A stretch of DNA of 64,000 nt from Granulosicoccaceae bacterium. GTDB lineage: Bacteria > Pseudomonadota > Gammaproteobacteria > Granulosicoccales > Granulosicoccaceae. The position numbers were made by a program, and so were the translations under genes. Under the pieces are notes generated by a model. That model was not told the origin of the DNA and made no database searches. It saw only the letters and a program-made list of their open reading frames with translations. Location: positions 1-64,000 of the forward strand of contig JAHDCO010000009.1 in the NCBI GenBank assembly GCA_020629835.1. The letters are read 5' to 3'. Below, in pieces: positions 19,285-28,010 of the stretch; the first letter of the stretch is position 1, and each line of letters starts with the position of its first letter.

Positions 19285-21531
19285 TTAATCAATTTGCTCG
19301 CGGTAGTAAGCATAGTGCCGAGGCGTCGGGGTAGAGGCACCATTCAAAATGCAACCGTTGACTCGAATCCCGGAGAAACTCAAGCGTTTCAGGGACTCGG
19401 CAAGCTGAGGTTCTTTGATTTCGCCTTCTTTGACCACCATCAACGTGGAGCCGGCCTGTTTGCCCAGGGTAGCTGCTGTTGAGACGCTCAACACCGGTGG
19501 CGTGTCGATCACGCAAATATCAAAGCGATGCGCGACGACATCCATGAATCGACCGAATTCTCGATCGCCCGGCATTTCCCGACCACTGCCGTCTCCCATG
19601 AAGCCTCTGGGGATCAGATAGAGATTTTCGACGCGTGTGGATTTAACGGTCTCTTTCAATTCGGATTTGCCTCTGACAACCTCAGGCAGCCCCGGGCCCA
19701 TTTTCAAACCAAACTGTTTGTGCAATTGTCCGCGTTGGTAATCTGCATCGATCAGCAGCACGCGTTTACCGGATTGAGCCAACAACACGGCCAGATTGAG
19801 ACTGATAAACGACTTGCCCATGCTGGGTAGCGGGCTTGTGATCATCAGAATGTTGTTTTTCGCGCCATCCATGACGTCCTCTAACATCGACCGCAGCCCA
19901 CGCATGCTCTCAACTGAGTAATCATCGGGTTTGCCGACCGCCAGCACATTGGTCAATGCCTTTTCTTCTGTGGGTTCTGATTTACCCGGCAGCAGCTTTC
20001 TGTGATCCGTAGTAGGCGCAGGTCCCAGACGTTTTTGAGCGTTACTTTTCGGGATACTCATGTACACCGGTAGGCCGGAGGCACGTTCCAGGGATTCCTG
20101 ATCCGAGATCAGTGTGGATAGCGCTGAACGCAGCGTCAGATACAACATGTACAAGAACAGTGTGCCCAACGTGGCTCCGACCAACGCCAGCAGCTTGTTC
20201 GGTGAAATAGGGCGCTCGGGAACAATCGCTGTGTCCCAAATTTTGACAGGCCCGGAGGTAATGGACTCCTTGATGCGAATGCTGTCCAGACGCTCGCTAA
20301 GCTCGTTGTAGATCTTCCGCTTCGAATCCACTTCTTGTTCTAACTGCACAAGCTCCCGTTCGGTGTTCGGTGTGGCACGAACGCGACCACGCAGTTGACC
20401 GATCTTGCGCTCAAGGATGCCAATTTCTTTGTCCAGCCGTTTGGTGCTGGGGTGCAGCTCGGTGTAGCGTTCGCGTAATTCATCGCGGTCGATCTGCTTA
20501 CTGGTTAGCTCGCGTTCTAATGTGTCTAACTGGCCGAGAATGTTGTCAGCCTGGCGCGAGGTGTTAATTGCGTTCGCTCGAGTCCGGAAGTCCGATAACG
20601 CATTCTCAGCAGCACGCAGCTCACTTTCCAGTTCTGGCAGATTGGCTTCAATGATTTCGCGCTCTTTCACCGTATCACCGACGTCATCTGAGAGCTTTAC
20701 ATCACGAAATACCTGCACGATTTGATTGGTTACATCGGTGGTTTCTACCGGGTCGGTACCGAGGTACTTCACCGTGATCATGCGCGACTTGGAATCTGAG
20801 GTTTCAGTGGCAAGGCTTGCGCGCACGCCGTTAATGGTGGATTCCAGCGAGCGGCGTACAACCGAAAATTCGACGCCAGCGGGTGCGTCCAAATTGACCA
20901 CTGTGATACTCACGGGTAAATTTTCTCCAACGTCGATACGCAGGTTGTCACCCACGCGCGCGCTTTCCGCCAGGGTTCGGCCGTCCTTGTGCAGAGAATA
21001 TTGCTGATCGCCCAGCGCTACCAACGTCATTTCACTGTCTTCCCAGGCTCTGGGAACAGATAAATTGGTTAGCTCAACTTCTTCGCCATTCCATGCATAA
21101 GAGCGAGCAAACTCTAATCGGCTGATCCAAGAGGCCAGCGCTGGTACGCGTTCAGTGACATCGCCGAGTACCTTAAATTTCTTCGCATGGGCTTCGTTGC
21201 GCAGTTGATAGAGATCCACCACCGGCTGCAGAACTTTGCGAGAACGAAGAATGTTGGCTTCTTCTTTAATCGATGGACGAGTCCAGTCCACGACGTTGTT
21301 GTCGTCGAGCGGATTTTTGTCGTTGACCTCAATCAGGGCTTCGGATTGATAAATTGGCGTTGTACTAATGAGATAGAGCGTGGCTAAGCCCACACCCAAC
21401 AACAGCGTCAGTAGGATGCCGAATTTATGCCGCAGGATCAACCGCAGGTATTCTTTGGCGTCGCTGGTGGCGGGAACCGTTGCATAACCTTGTAGTCCGG
21501 CACCAGGATGCATGTAATTCACTTGTTTCAT
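19285..21531 (-). CDS. polysaccharide co-polymerase / BY-type tyrosine autokinase (Wzc/ExoP-like)
   Basis: Inner-membrane protein controlling EPS chain length and export. A Wzz domain begins after residue 25 with a first span (GILLTLLLGVGLATLYLIS). A long periplasmic coiled-coil region (about 270-420) leads to a second span (LLALVGATLGTLFLYMLYL). The cytoplasmic BY-kinase has Walker A SPLPSMGKSF near residue 565, Walker A' KRVLLIDADYQRG and Walker B DICVIDTPP. The C-terminus carries a small tyrosine cluster (HYAYY) for autophosphorylation, smaller than in E. coli Wzc. No Wza-type outer-membrane exporter or Wzb-type phosphatase gene is present in the window. Confidence 0.93.
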   Translation of the reverse strand: MKQVNYMHPGAGLQGYATVPATSDAKEYLRLILRHKFGILLTLLLGVGLATLYLISTTPIYQSEALIEVNDKNPLDDNNVVDWTRPSIKEEANILRSRKVLQPVVDLYQLRNEAHAKKFKVLGDVTERVPALASWISRLEFARSYAWNGEEVELTNLSVPRAWEDSEMTLVALGDQQYSLHKDGRTLAESARVGDNLRIDVGENLPVSITVVNLDAPAGVEFSVVRRSLESTINGVRASLATETSDSKSRMITVKYLGTDPVETTDVTNQIVQVFRDVKLSDDVGDTVKEREIIEANLPELESELRAAENALSDFRTRANAINTSRQADNILGQLDTLERELTSKQIDRDELRERYTELHPSTKRLDKEIGILERKIGQLRGRVRATPNTERELVQLEQEVDSKRKIYNELSERLDSIRIKESITSGPVKIWDTAIVPERPISPNKLLALVGATLGTLFLYMLYLTLRSALSTLISDQESLERASGLPVYMSIPKSNAQKRLGPAPTTDHRKLLPGKSEPTEEKALTNVLAVGKPDDYSVESMRGLRSMLEDVMDGAKNNILMITSPLPSMGKSFISLNLAVLLAQSGKRVLLIDADYQRGQLHKQFGLKMGPGLPEVVRGKSELKETVKSTRVENLYLIPRGFMGDGSGREMPGDREFGRFMDVVAHRFDICVIDTPPVLSVSTAATLGKQAGSTLMVVKEGEIKEPQLAESLKRLSFSGIRVNGCILNGASTPTPRHYAYYREQID

Positions 21532-21725
21532 TTGGATTTTGCTCGTCGTCCCTAGAAGATGTCGGCAGTCATCCCGTAAAGCATAGTGCCGTCGCCACCT
21601 AAACGCCTCAGATCATGTGTTATCACCCGCGTCGGCGCGATTCTAACAACGTAACCTTCTATATTTGTGACGTTGTTTTAATAAACTGCGCCCGCCTTCG
21701 GCGAGTGAGGGACTGAAGAGCTGAG

Positions 21726-23264
21726 ATGTCTGCAAAAGTTTTCAGCCTGCCGCGCAAACGGTGGTGGATTATTGGCGTTGTGACTTACGTGGTTTTGAGC
21801 GTGGCGGTTCGCGCCATTGTTCCGGCGCCAGAAGGCACCGCTGTGCAGTCATCCTGGTATCCCGCCGAGGACGCAACTCTGCTGATCGATCAAAGCTGGA
21901 TTGACGAAAATAACAACCGAGTGCTGCAGCAAACGCTGTTTGACGCGGTTCTACAACAAATCGCACGGGCCGATCGGTACGTTTTGGTGGATATGTTCTT
22001 ATTCAACGATTGGCAGGGGCCAACGCCAGAGACCCACCGAGCACTGACACAAGATTTGACCAACGCGCTCGTGTCGGCTGCAAAAAAGTACCCTGAAATG
22101 CCTGTTGTCGTGATTACGGACCCCGTTAACACCGTGTATGGTGGCGTGAGTTCAGTGCATTTAAATGCACTGGTGGATGCGGGCGTAAGCGTGGCCACTA
22201 CGCCGCTGCCGAGATTGCAAGACAGTAACCCCTTGTATTCCAGTGCCTGGAGATTCCTGATTCAACCATTTGGCAATACGCCGGACGTTGGACGCGTGCC
22301 AGGACCTTTTGGCGATTTCGATGTAACTGTGCGCAGTTGGTTGGCTCTGCTTAACTTCAAAGCCAACCACCGAAAATTGCTTGTGAGTGGTCAAGGCTCA
22401 ACCGATCGTGCCATTGTCAGTTCAGCTAATCCTCACGATGGCAGCAGCGCTCATCGAAATATCGGGCTGCAATTTTCTGGTCAAGCCGTTCAGAGTTTAT
22501 TAGCCAGTGAATTAACCTTGCTGCAGTGGGTAATTGCTAAGGCAGACTTTGAATCGACTGACCAGGCTGAGCGATTGCGCCGTAATTTGGCGCTTTTGCA
22601 CGATCGTGTGAATACACAACTCCACGAATCCGAGTCGACTGAGCAGCCGATAGCAGCGCAAGACGTTCCGCCAATCGAGTCGGCAGAGCTACGCGTATTA
22701 ACAGAAAGTGCGATCCGACGTAGCGCCTTGGCCGCCATCGACACGGCGAATCGTGGCGACAGCATCAAGCTACTGATGTTCTACCTATCTCATCGGGAGA
22801 TAGTGACGGCATTAAAATCTGCCGCACAGCGCGGTGTTAACGTGCAGGTGTTACTGGACGCGAATAAAGATGCGTTTGGTCGGGCGAAAGACGGTGTACC
22901 GAACCGGCCGGTTGCGCATGAGCTTCGAAGTGCGGGCGTTGATGTGCGGTGGTGCAGTACTCAAGGTGAACAGTGTCATGCAAAAGTGTTGTACACACGC
23001 AAGGACGATACGTCGCGTTTAATCCTTGGCTCTGGCAACTATACCCGGCGTAATTTGGACGATTTTAATCTTGAAACCAATGTGGATCTCAAGGGGCCGA
23101 GCAACACCCCGGCTATTGAGGCCTTTATTAAGCATTTTGATCAACAATGGAATAACCGTTCAGGTCGTCAATACAGTACCGGCTACGAAACTTATGCAGA
23201 TGACAGCCTGTTTAAAACGTGGAAGTACCGATTTATGGAAGCTACCGGTTTATCCACGTTTTAA
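21726..23264 (+). CDS. phospholipase D-like / cardiolipin-synthase-like membrane protein
   Basis: 512 residues with an N-terminal membrane anchor (WWIIGVVTYVVLSVAVRAIV). Two PLD half-sites are visible: the first as FKANHRKLLVSG with IVSSANPHDGSS, and the second as EQCHAKVLYTRKDD with LILGSGNYTRRNLDDFN. The His-x-Lys pairs are intact (HRK, HAK), but the usual Asp spacing of the first site is atypical. Between the halves lies an acidic, helical insert (about residues 255-320). The enzyme would act on phospholipid or another phosphodiester at the membrane. Its 3' end overlaps the next reading frame by about 70 bases. Confidence 0.82.
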   Translation: MSAKVFSLPRKRWWIIGVVTYVVLSVAVRAIVPAPEGTAVQSSWYPAEDATLLIDQSWIDENNNRVLQQTLFDAVLQQIARADRYVLVDMFLFNDWQGPTPETHRALTQDLTNALVSAAKKYPEMPVVVITDPVNTVYGGVSSVHLNALVDAGVSVATTPLPRLQDSNPLYSSAWRFLIQPFGNTPDVGRVPGPFGDFDVTVRSWLALLNFKANHRKLLVSGQGSTDRAIVSSANPHDGSSAHRNIGLQFSGQAVQSLLASELTLLQWVIAKADFESTDQAERLRRNLALLHDRVNTQLHESESTEQPIAAQDVPPIESAELRVLTESAIRRSALAAIDTANRGDSIKLLMFYLSHREIVTALKSAAQRGVNVQVLLDANKDAFGRAKDGVPNRPVAHELRSAGVDVRWCSTQGEQCHAKVLYTRKDDTSRLILGSGNYTRRNLDDFNLETNVDLKGPSNTPAIEAFIKHFDQQWNNRSGRQYSTGYETYADDSLFKTWKYRFMEATGLSTF

Positions 23265-24429
23265 ATCGTTACGACGCTTAGCGATTAGCTTCATCGTTTG
23301 CATCAACGCGGCTTGCAGTTCTGGCGAGCACGGCAATGAGAAGGTTTCTGATCCATCCCTGGATGTAAACGGCGTGACATCGGGCGGCGTGTTGCCGCAA
23401 GGTTTGGGCAACGTGGATGTTTTGGCCCTGTTATCAAGCTCGGTTATTAGCGATCCCGAAAGAGGAACGGCTGACTTAAATAACCGAATTGCGGATAGCT
23501 ATCCGAACCCCTCCTTACAATACGCGACTCAGTATTACGCACTGCAGCCAGCTTATCGCTTCGAATACTGGGTGTTAGCTGCAATGGTCAGGGACCCCAA
23601 CTCACAGCAGTGGCGATGGCAGGAAGATCAGTTTGTGCGTTTCGGGGTAAAAGCACGCGATGGCACTAATCACGCGGCCGTTGAACAGAGCGTATCGGCG
23701 TGGGAGTTCGGTTCCATCGTCGGACATCAGAGCACAACTTACGACTTTTCGTCAGCACGTAGCGAAACGTTCGTTCAAGCCGATCGTTTGGCCTTGGGTT
23801 TTGCTGAGGTGAGTGAAAATTCTATGTCGATAGGTAGTACAGAATTGCAAGTTGATGGCAGCGGTTGCAATAGTGTGATGAGTATTGACAGTCCTGCAGC
23901 GCAACATCAATCGCTGCAATGGCAAGTTGACACTTGTGTGGAATCCTTATTGATTAACGATACCGTCTTTGCATCGAATACAGCATCGGTTCTGAACGGC
24001 GTAGGTTGGGTAAACCATAGCTACGGCCAGTTACCCAATCAGGCGGGGGCTGTGTTTATTGAACGAAGTGTTATTCACATCGCGCCGGACCAACAGCTTA
24101 TTGTGGAAAGAAGCCGCCGTCGAAGCGGTCAAGGCCCAGTCACCGTAAGTGGATTCATTAAACGCGCAGGTGTTGAGCAACGTTTACGAGGTGTTCAGTG
24201 GCAAGAGGAACAGCTGCCGGGTAATCGTTTTCCGACAATGATCACAATCAGTGCCGATGGGCTGGCCGAAGCCTGGCAGCTGAACGTCCCCGCGGATGTT
24301 TTAAACCAACGTGCAGAATCTCCAGCCGGCCAGCAACATGGGGTGCTGGCAACGTCAACTGCCCCCGATAACAACGAACCACGACCTGGAATAGTGACTC
24401 TTTATCCTCGTACCCTGGTGGGTAGCTGA
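23194..24429 (+). CDS. lipoprotein of unknown function
   Basis: The body of the protein is clearly coding and shows a lipobox-like signal (RLAISFIVCINAACSS), with the modified Cys near residue 41 of this model. The start is uncertain: the frame is open upstream inside the PLD-like gene, and the nearest ATGs are 23194 and 23200, which leave an unusually long n-region and overlap the PLD gene by about 70 bases. The mature part is about 370 residues, mostly beta-strand-like, with no family I recognise. The stop shares one base with the next start (TGATG), so it is coupled to the cytochrome gene. Confidence 0.65.
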   Translation: MQMTACLKRGSTDLWKLPVYPRFKSLRRLAISFIVCINAACSSGEHGNEKVSDPSLDVNGVTSGGVLPQGLGNVDVLALLSSSVISDPERGTADLNNRIADSYPNPSLQYATQYYALQPAYRFEYWVLAAMVRDPNSQQWRWQEDQFVRFGVKARDGTNHAAVEQSVSAWEFGSIVGHQSTTYDFSSARSETFVQADRLALGFAEVSENSMSIGSTELQVDGSGCNSVMSIDSPAAQHQSLQWQVDTCVESLLINDTVFASNTASVLNGVGWVNHSYGQLPNQAGAVFIERSVIHIAPDQQLIVERSRRRSGQGPVTVSGFIKRAGVEQRLRGVQWQEEQLPGNRFPTMITISADGLAEAWQLNVPADVLNQRAESPAGQQHGVLATSTAPDNNEPRPGIVTLYPRTLVGS

Positions 24430-25898
24430 TGCGACTATTTGGCGTAGTCATCACGTGTTTGATTTTATCGGCTTGCAATAACACCGACACTACTCAGACA
24501 ACGTCCGGTAAATCAAATATAGGTACCAGCGCAAGTGCAAGTGCAAGTGCAAGTGCAAGTGCGAGCTTAGGAAAGGAGGCTGAGTTAGAAACCAGTGACT
24601 CGTGGTTGTCTCCGCTTGGATCGGTTCCCGAGTATTCGCAAAGACCGGGGGATGCTCAGCGCGGTCGCGAAGCTTTATTCAACGAAAGCTACGTGAATTG
24701 CGGAATACCCGAACGGGTGTTTCGACAATTACAGACTAGTTTCCAGACGTCAAACGATTTGCCATTTTCAACCAATCGAGTCATCGGTAAGACCGGCATT
24801 CCGGTTGTGAGTTCTAACTGCTTATCCTGCCACGGCACTTCACTGTTCGGTGAGCTGGTCATCGGGTTGGGAAATGAGTTTGCTGATTTCACACAAAACC
24901 CATCAGCATTAGTCGAGCGAGCCGGTGCCTTGGTACAAGGTGCGCAGGAGGTTGCTGAGTGGGAACGGTTTGCAGACCGCATTGCTGCAATTGCGCCTTA
25001 CATACAAATGGAAACCGTCGGTGTTAACCCGGCCAAAAATTTAACCTTTGCGCTTATTGCTCATCGAGATGTCGATACGCACGAGTGGCTTCCGGAAGCG
25101 CGTTTGCCGCTTCCCAGCACGCAGCCTCCACCGATTAGTGTTCCACCGTGGTGGCGTATGTCAAAAAAGCACGCATTGTTTAATCTTGCAGAAGCCAGAG
25201 AGGATCATGCGCGAATGATGCTGGCGGCCTCTATGCTGTGTGCAGATTCCATTGCTGAGTTGGATAACATCGACCAATACGCGCCGGACATCCGCGCGTA
25301 CCTAAGCAGCCTTGAGCCTCCTGCGTATCCCTTTGCAATCGACACTGCATTGGCTGATCAAGGTCAAGTGGAGTACGAGCGTTTGTGTGCCGATTGCCAT
25401 GGCAGCCACGCAGGTGGCTTGCCTTATCCCAATCGGTTAATCGCCATTGAGGACATTAAGACCGACCCCGAAGTCATGTTGTCATCCACCGATGAGCGCG
25501 GAAAACGCTACGCCGACTGGTTTAATCAATCGTGGTTTGGACAGCGTTCTCTCGCCGCACCCGCGCTAGGATACATTGCCCCTCCGCTGGACGGAATCTG
25601 GGCTACCGCGCCCTACTTACACAATGGATCAGTGCCAACCCTTGCTGCGTTGCTTGAACCCAAAACGCGGCCGACCGTCTGGCGTCATTTGGTGACCGAT
25701 ACCAACGACCCGGAGAGCTACAACACACAGGACTTGGGCTGGCGCCATGAACGACTGCAAGCTGGCTCATACGACCTGAACGACACGCGTGTTTACGACA
25801 CGAATCGGCTCGGATACGCTAATTCCGGGCACACCATGGGACAGGAACTCTCACCAGAGCAACGTTTGGCCTTGCTGGAGTATTTGAAAACCCTCTAG
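24429..25898 (+). CDS. di-haem cytochrome c lipoprotein (RoxA/thiol-oxidoreductase-like)
   Basis: 489 residues. The signal ends in a lipobox (VITCLILSACNN). An Ala-Ser dipeptide tract (about residues 35-46) tethers the domain. Two haem c sites are visible: SSNCLSCHGTS near residue 137 and LCADCHGSHAG near 321. The block PPLDGIWATAPYLHNGSVPT, close to the C-terminus, is shared by RoxA/LoxA-type and related di-haem cytochromes. The protein therefore probably works at the outer or inner membrane surface as a periplasmic electron carrier or oxygenase; the substrate is not evident. It is translationally coupled to the preceding lipoprotein. Confidence 0.85.
   Translation: MRLFGVVITCLILSACNNTDTTQTTSGKSNIGTSASASASASASASLGKEAELETSDSWLSPLGSVPEYSQRPGDAQRGREALFNESYVNCGIPERVFRQLQTSFQTSNDLPFSTNRVIGKTGIPVVSSNCLSCHGTSLFGELVIGLGNEFADFTQNPSALVERAGALVQGAQEVAEWERFADRIAAIAPYIQMETVGVNPAKNLTFALIAHRDVDTHEWLPEARLPLPSTQPPPISVPPWWRMSKKHALFNLAEAREDHARMMLAASMLCADSIAELDNIDQYAPDIRAYLSSLEPPAYPFAIDTALADQGQVEYERLCADCHGSHAGGLPYPNRLIAIEDIKTDPEVMLSSTDERGKRYADWFNQSWFGQRSLAAPALGYIAPPLDGIWATAPYLHNGSVPTLAALLEPKTRPTVWRHLVTDTNDPESYNTQDLGWRHERLQAGSYDLNDTRVYDTNRLGYANSGHTMGQELSPEQRLALLEYLKTL
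24531..24566 (+). repeat. hexanucleotide tandem repeat (GCAAGT)5 plus one variant unit
   Basis: Five perfect GCAAGT units and one degenerate GCGAGC unit encode an Ala-Ser repeat just after the lipobox of the cytochrome lipoprotein. Because the unit is six bases, slippage would change linker length without breaking the frame. Confidence 0.9.
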
Positions 25899-25961
25899 TC
25901 GACAGATTCGCGGTGATTGTCGGTGCTACACTCACGCCCGATTTCACACGGTGACCATTCG

Positions 25962-26960
25962 ATGATTATCCAATCTCCTTACTTATTATTTCTAGGTGAC
26001 GCGCGCGATGGTTTGGCTGCAAAGGTCGCGCAAGGCATCAAAGACTGGCGTCCGGACATGTGCGTGGGTCAATTCCGCCAAGCCGGCTGTAACGCGGATT
26101 TAGGCTTGCAGGACATGACGATTCAAGAGGCCATTGATGCGGGTGCGAAAACCTTGGTGGTTGGCGTGGCTAACCGCGGTGGTGTCATCAGCGAATCATG
26201 GATCAATGTGTTCGTTGAAGCGTTGGAAGCCGGCATGGACATCGCCTCGGGCTTACACAATTTACTGGAGGACGAGCCGAAACTTGTTGAAGTCGCGAAT
26301 GCCAGAAATCGTCAGCTGATCGACGTCCGCATTCCGCAAGTGGAATACCCGATAGCGAACGGCAAGCCACGCACCGGTAAGCGATGTCTTGCAGTCGGAA
26401 CTGACTGCTCGGTGGGAAAAATGTATACCGCATTGGCGATGGATAAAGCCATGCGCGATGCAGGTCGGCCATCCAGCTTTCGTGCTACCGGTCAAACCGG
26501 TATTTTGATTACTGGTGATGGCGTACCGTTGGATGCCGTTGTCGCTGATTTCATGGCCGGCGCTGTGGAGTATCTCACGCCCGATAACGACGAAAATCAC
26601 TGGGACATGATCGAAGGGCAGGGAAGCTTGTATCACGCGTCGTACAGCGGTGTAACCATGGCCTTGATTCATGGAGGGGCACCGGATGCATTGATTGTCT
26701 GTCATGAGCCCACGCGTACACACATGCGAGGGTTACCCGAGTATGAGCTACCAACTATTACTGAGGTACGTGATTTAGCACTGACGCTTGCGAAGATCGT
26801 TAACCCGAAGTGCGAAGTCGTGGGTGTGTCCATAAACACCGCAGCGCTCAGTGAAGAGGACGCTAATGCATTGTGCGCCTCTGTGGAAGCAGAATTAGGC
26901 CTTCCAACCGTTGATCCTTTTCGACACGGTGCGGAGCGCCTGATCGCTGAACTTAAGTAG
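25962..26960 (+). CDS. dgcN: D-glutamate N-acetyltransferase DgcN (DUF1611 family)
   Basis: DUF1611 protein. The family member paired with a dipeptide-epimerase-like gene has been described as DgcN, acetylating D-glutamate in marine bacteria. The central P-loop-like block AVGTDCSVGKMYTALAMDKA (residues about 145-165) is present, as are RATGQTGILITGDGVPLD and IEGQGSLYHASYSGVTMALI, which are strongly conserved in DUF1611. I place the start at ATG 25962, with GGTGA seven bases upstream; an open frame from GTG 25917 adds 15 unlikely residues. dgcA follows 12 bases downstream. Assignment rests on family and gene pairing. Confidence 0.85.
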   Translation: MIIQSPYLLFLGDARDGLAAKVAQGIKDWRPDMCVGQFRQAGCNADLGLQDMTIQEAIDAGAKTLVVGVANRGGVISESWINVFVEALEAGMDIASGLHNLLEDEPKLVEVANARNRQLIDVRIPQVEYPIANGKPRTGKRCLAVGTDCSVGKMYTALAMDKAMRDAGRPSSFRATGQTGILITGDGVPLDAVVADFMAGAVEYLTPDNDENHWDMIEGQGSLYHASYSGVTMALIHGGAPDALIVCHEPTRTHMRGLPEYELPTITEVRDLALTLAKIVNPKCEVVGVSINTAALSEEDANALCASVEAELGLPTVDPFRHGAERLIAELK

Positions 26961-26972
26961 GAAGCGCTAACC

Positions 26973-27950
26973 ATGTTGGTATCGGTTACACGAGATGCGT
27001 TCAAGTTAAAGCAAACGTTCACCATATCGCGAGGATCACGCGATGTGGCTGAAGTGCTAACCGTGCAACTAACAAAAGGTGAGCATACCGGTCGTGGTGA
27101 ATGTTACCCGTACGCCCGCTACGGTGAATCGTTGGATAGTGTGACCGAACAAATACGTGCGATTGAAGCTCAATTGAGTAACGGTTTGGACCGTCACGGG
27201 CTGCGTGAACTGATGCCAGCAGGGGCGGCCCGTAACGCGGTTGATTGCGCCCTGTGGGACTTAGAAGCCAAACAATCAGGCGTGCCGGTTTGGAAACTTG
27301 CTGGACTTCCTGCGCCTGAAACAATCATTACCGCTTACACCCTGTCGTTGGATACACCGGATGCCATGCAAGCAGCGGCGGCTGAACACAGTAGCCGGCC
27401 TCTGCTAAAAATTAAGCTGGGCGGAGAGGGCGACCTGGAACGCTTGCAAGCCGTTCGACGTGGTGCTCCGGATGCGCGTTTGATTGTCGATGCGAATGAA
27501 GGGTGGTCGGCCACGGATTACGACCGACTTGCTCCGGTCATGTTAGAGCTTGGCGTGACCATGGTAGAGCAGCCATTACCGAGTCAGCAAGACGATGAAC
27601 TGTTGGGACGAACAAGGCCACTCACCGTATGCGCTGATGAAAGCTGCCACGACGTGGCGTCGTTAGCTGGACTGTCGGGCAAGTACGACATGATTAACAT
27701 CAAATTGGACAAAGCCGGTGGCTTAACCGAAGCGCTTGCGCTTCGCGACGCTGCGATTACGGCTGGCTTTGAGATTATGGTTGGTTGCATGGTTACCAGC
27801 TCACTGGCTATGGCGCCGGCAATGCTGGTGGCACAGGGTGCGGCGGTAGCTGACCTTGACGGGCCATTGCTGTTAGGCGAAGACCGTCAATCAGCTATCG
27901 TTTACAACGGCAGTGAAATGGAGCCGGCTAGCGCAGCACTCTGGGGTTAA
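26973..27950 (+). CDS. dgcA: N-acetyl-D-glutamate racemase DgcA (enolase superfamily)
   Basis: Muconate-lactonising/dipeptide-epimerase branch of the enolase superfamily. The catalytic lysines are in LKIKLGG and NIKLDKAGGL; metal ligands are in LIVDANEGW (Asp), VEQPLPS (Glu) and CADESCH (Asp). Its 325 residues match L-Ala-D/L-Glu epimerases, and as an isolated gene it would be called that. The adjacent dgcN argues instead for the D-glutamate catabolic pair, which converts N-acetyl-D-Glu to N-acetyl-L-Glu. A good AGGAAG ribosome site precedes the ATG. Confidence 0.87.
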   Translation: MLVSVTRDAFKLKQTFTISRGSRDVAEVLTVQLTKGEHTGRGECYPYARYGESLDSVTEQIRAIEAQLSNGLDRHGLRELMPAGAARNAVDCALWDLEAKQSGVPVWKLAGLPAPETIITAYTLSLDTPDAMQAAAAEHSSRPLLKIKLGGEGDLERLQAVRRGAPDARLIVDANEGWSATDYDRLAPVMLELGVTMVEQPLPSQQDDELLGRTRPLTVCADESCHDVASLAGLSGKYDMINIKLDKAGGLTEALALRDAAITAGFEIMVGCMVTSSLAMAPAMLVAQGAAVADLDGPLLLGEDRQSAIVYNGSEMEPASAALWG

Positions 27951-28010
27951 ATTACCGCCGGCCCAAAAAGCGCTGCGCTATCGATTCGCTTATCTGTAGC
28001 TCATTGCAAT

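Noticed and set aside
25917-25961. Longer dgcN start at GTG
   Set aside because: The 15 extra residues are not family-like, and GGTGA fits the ATG at 25962.
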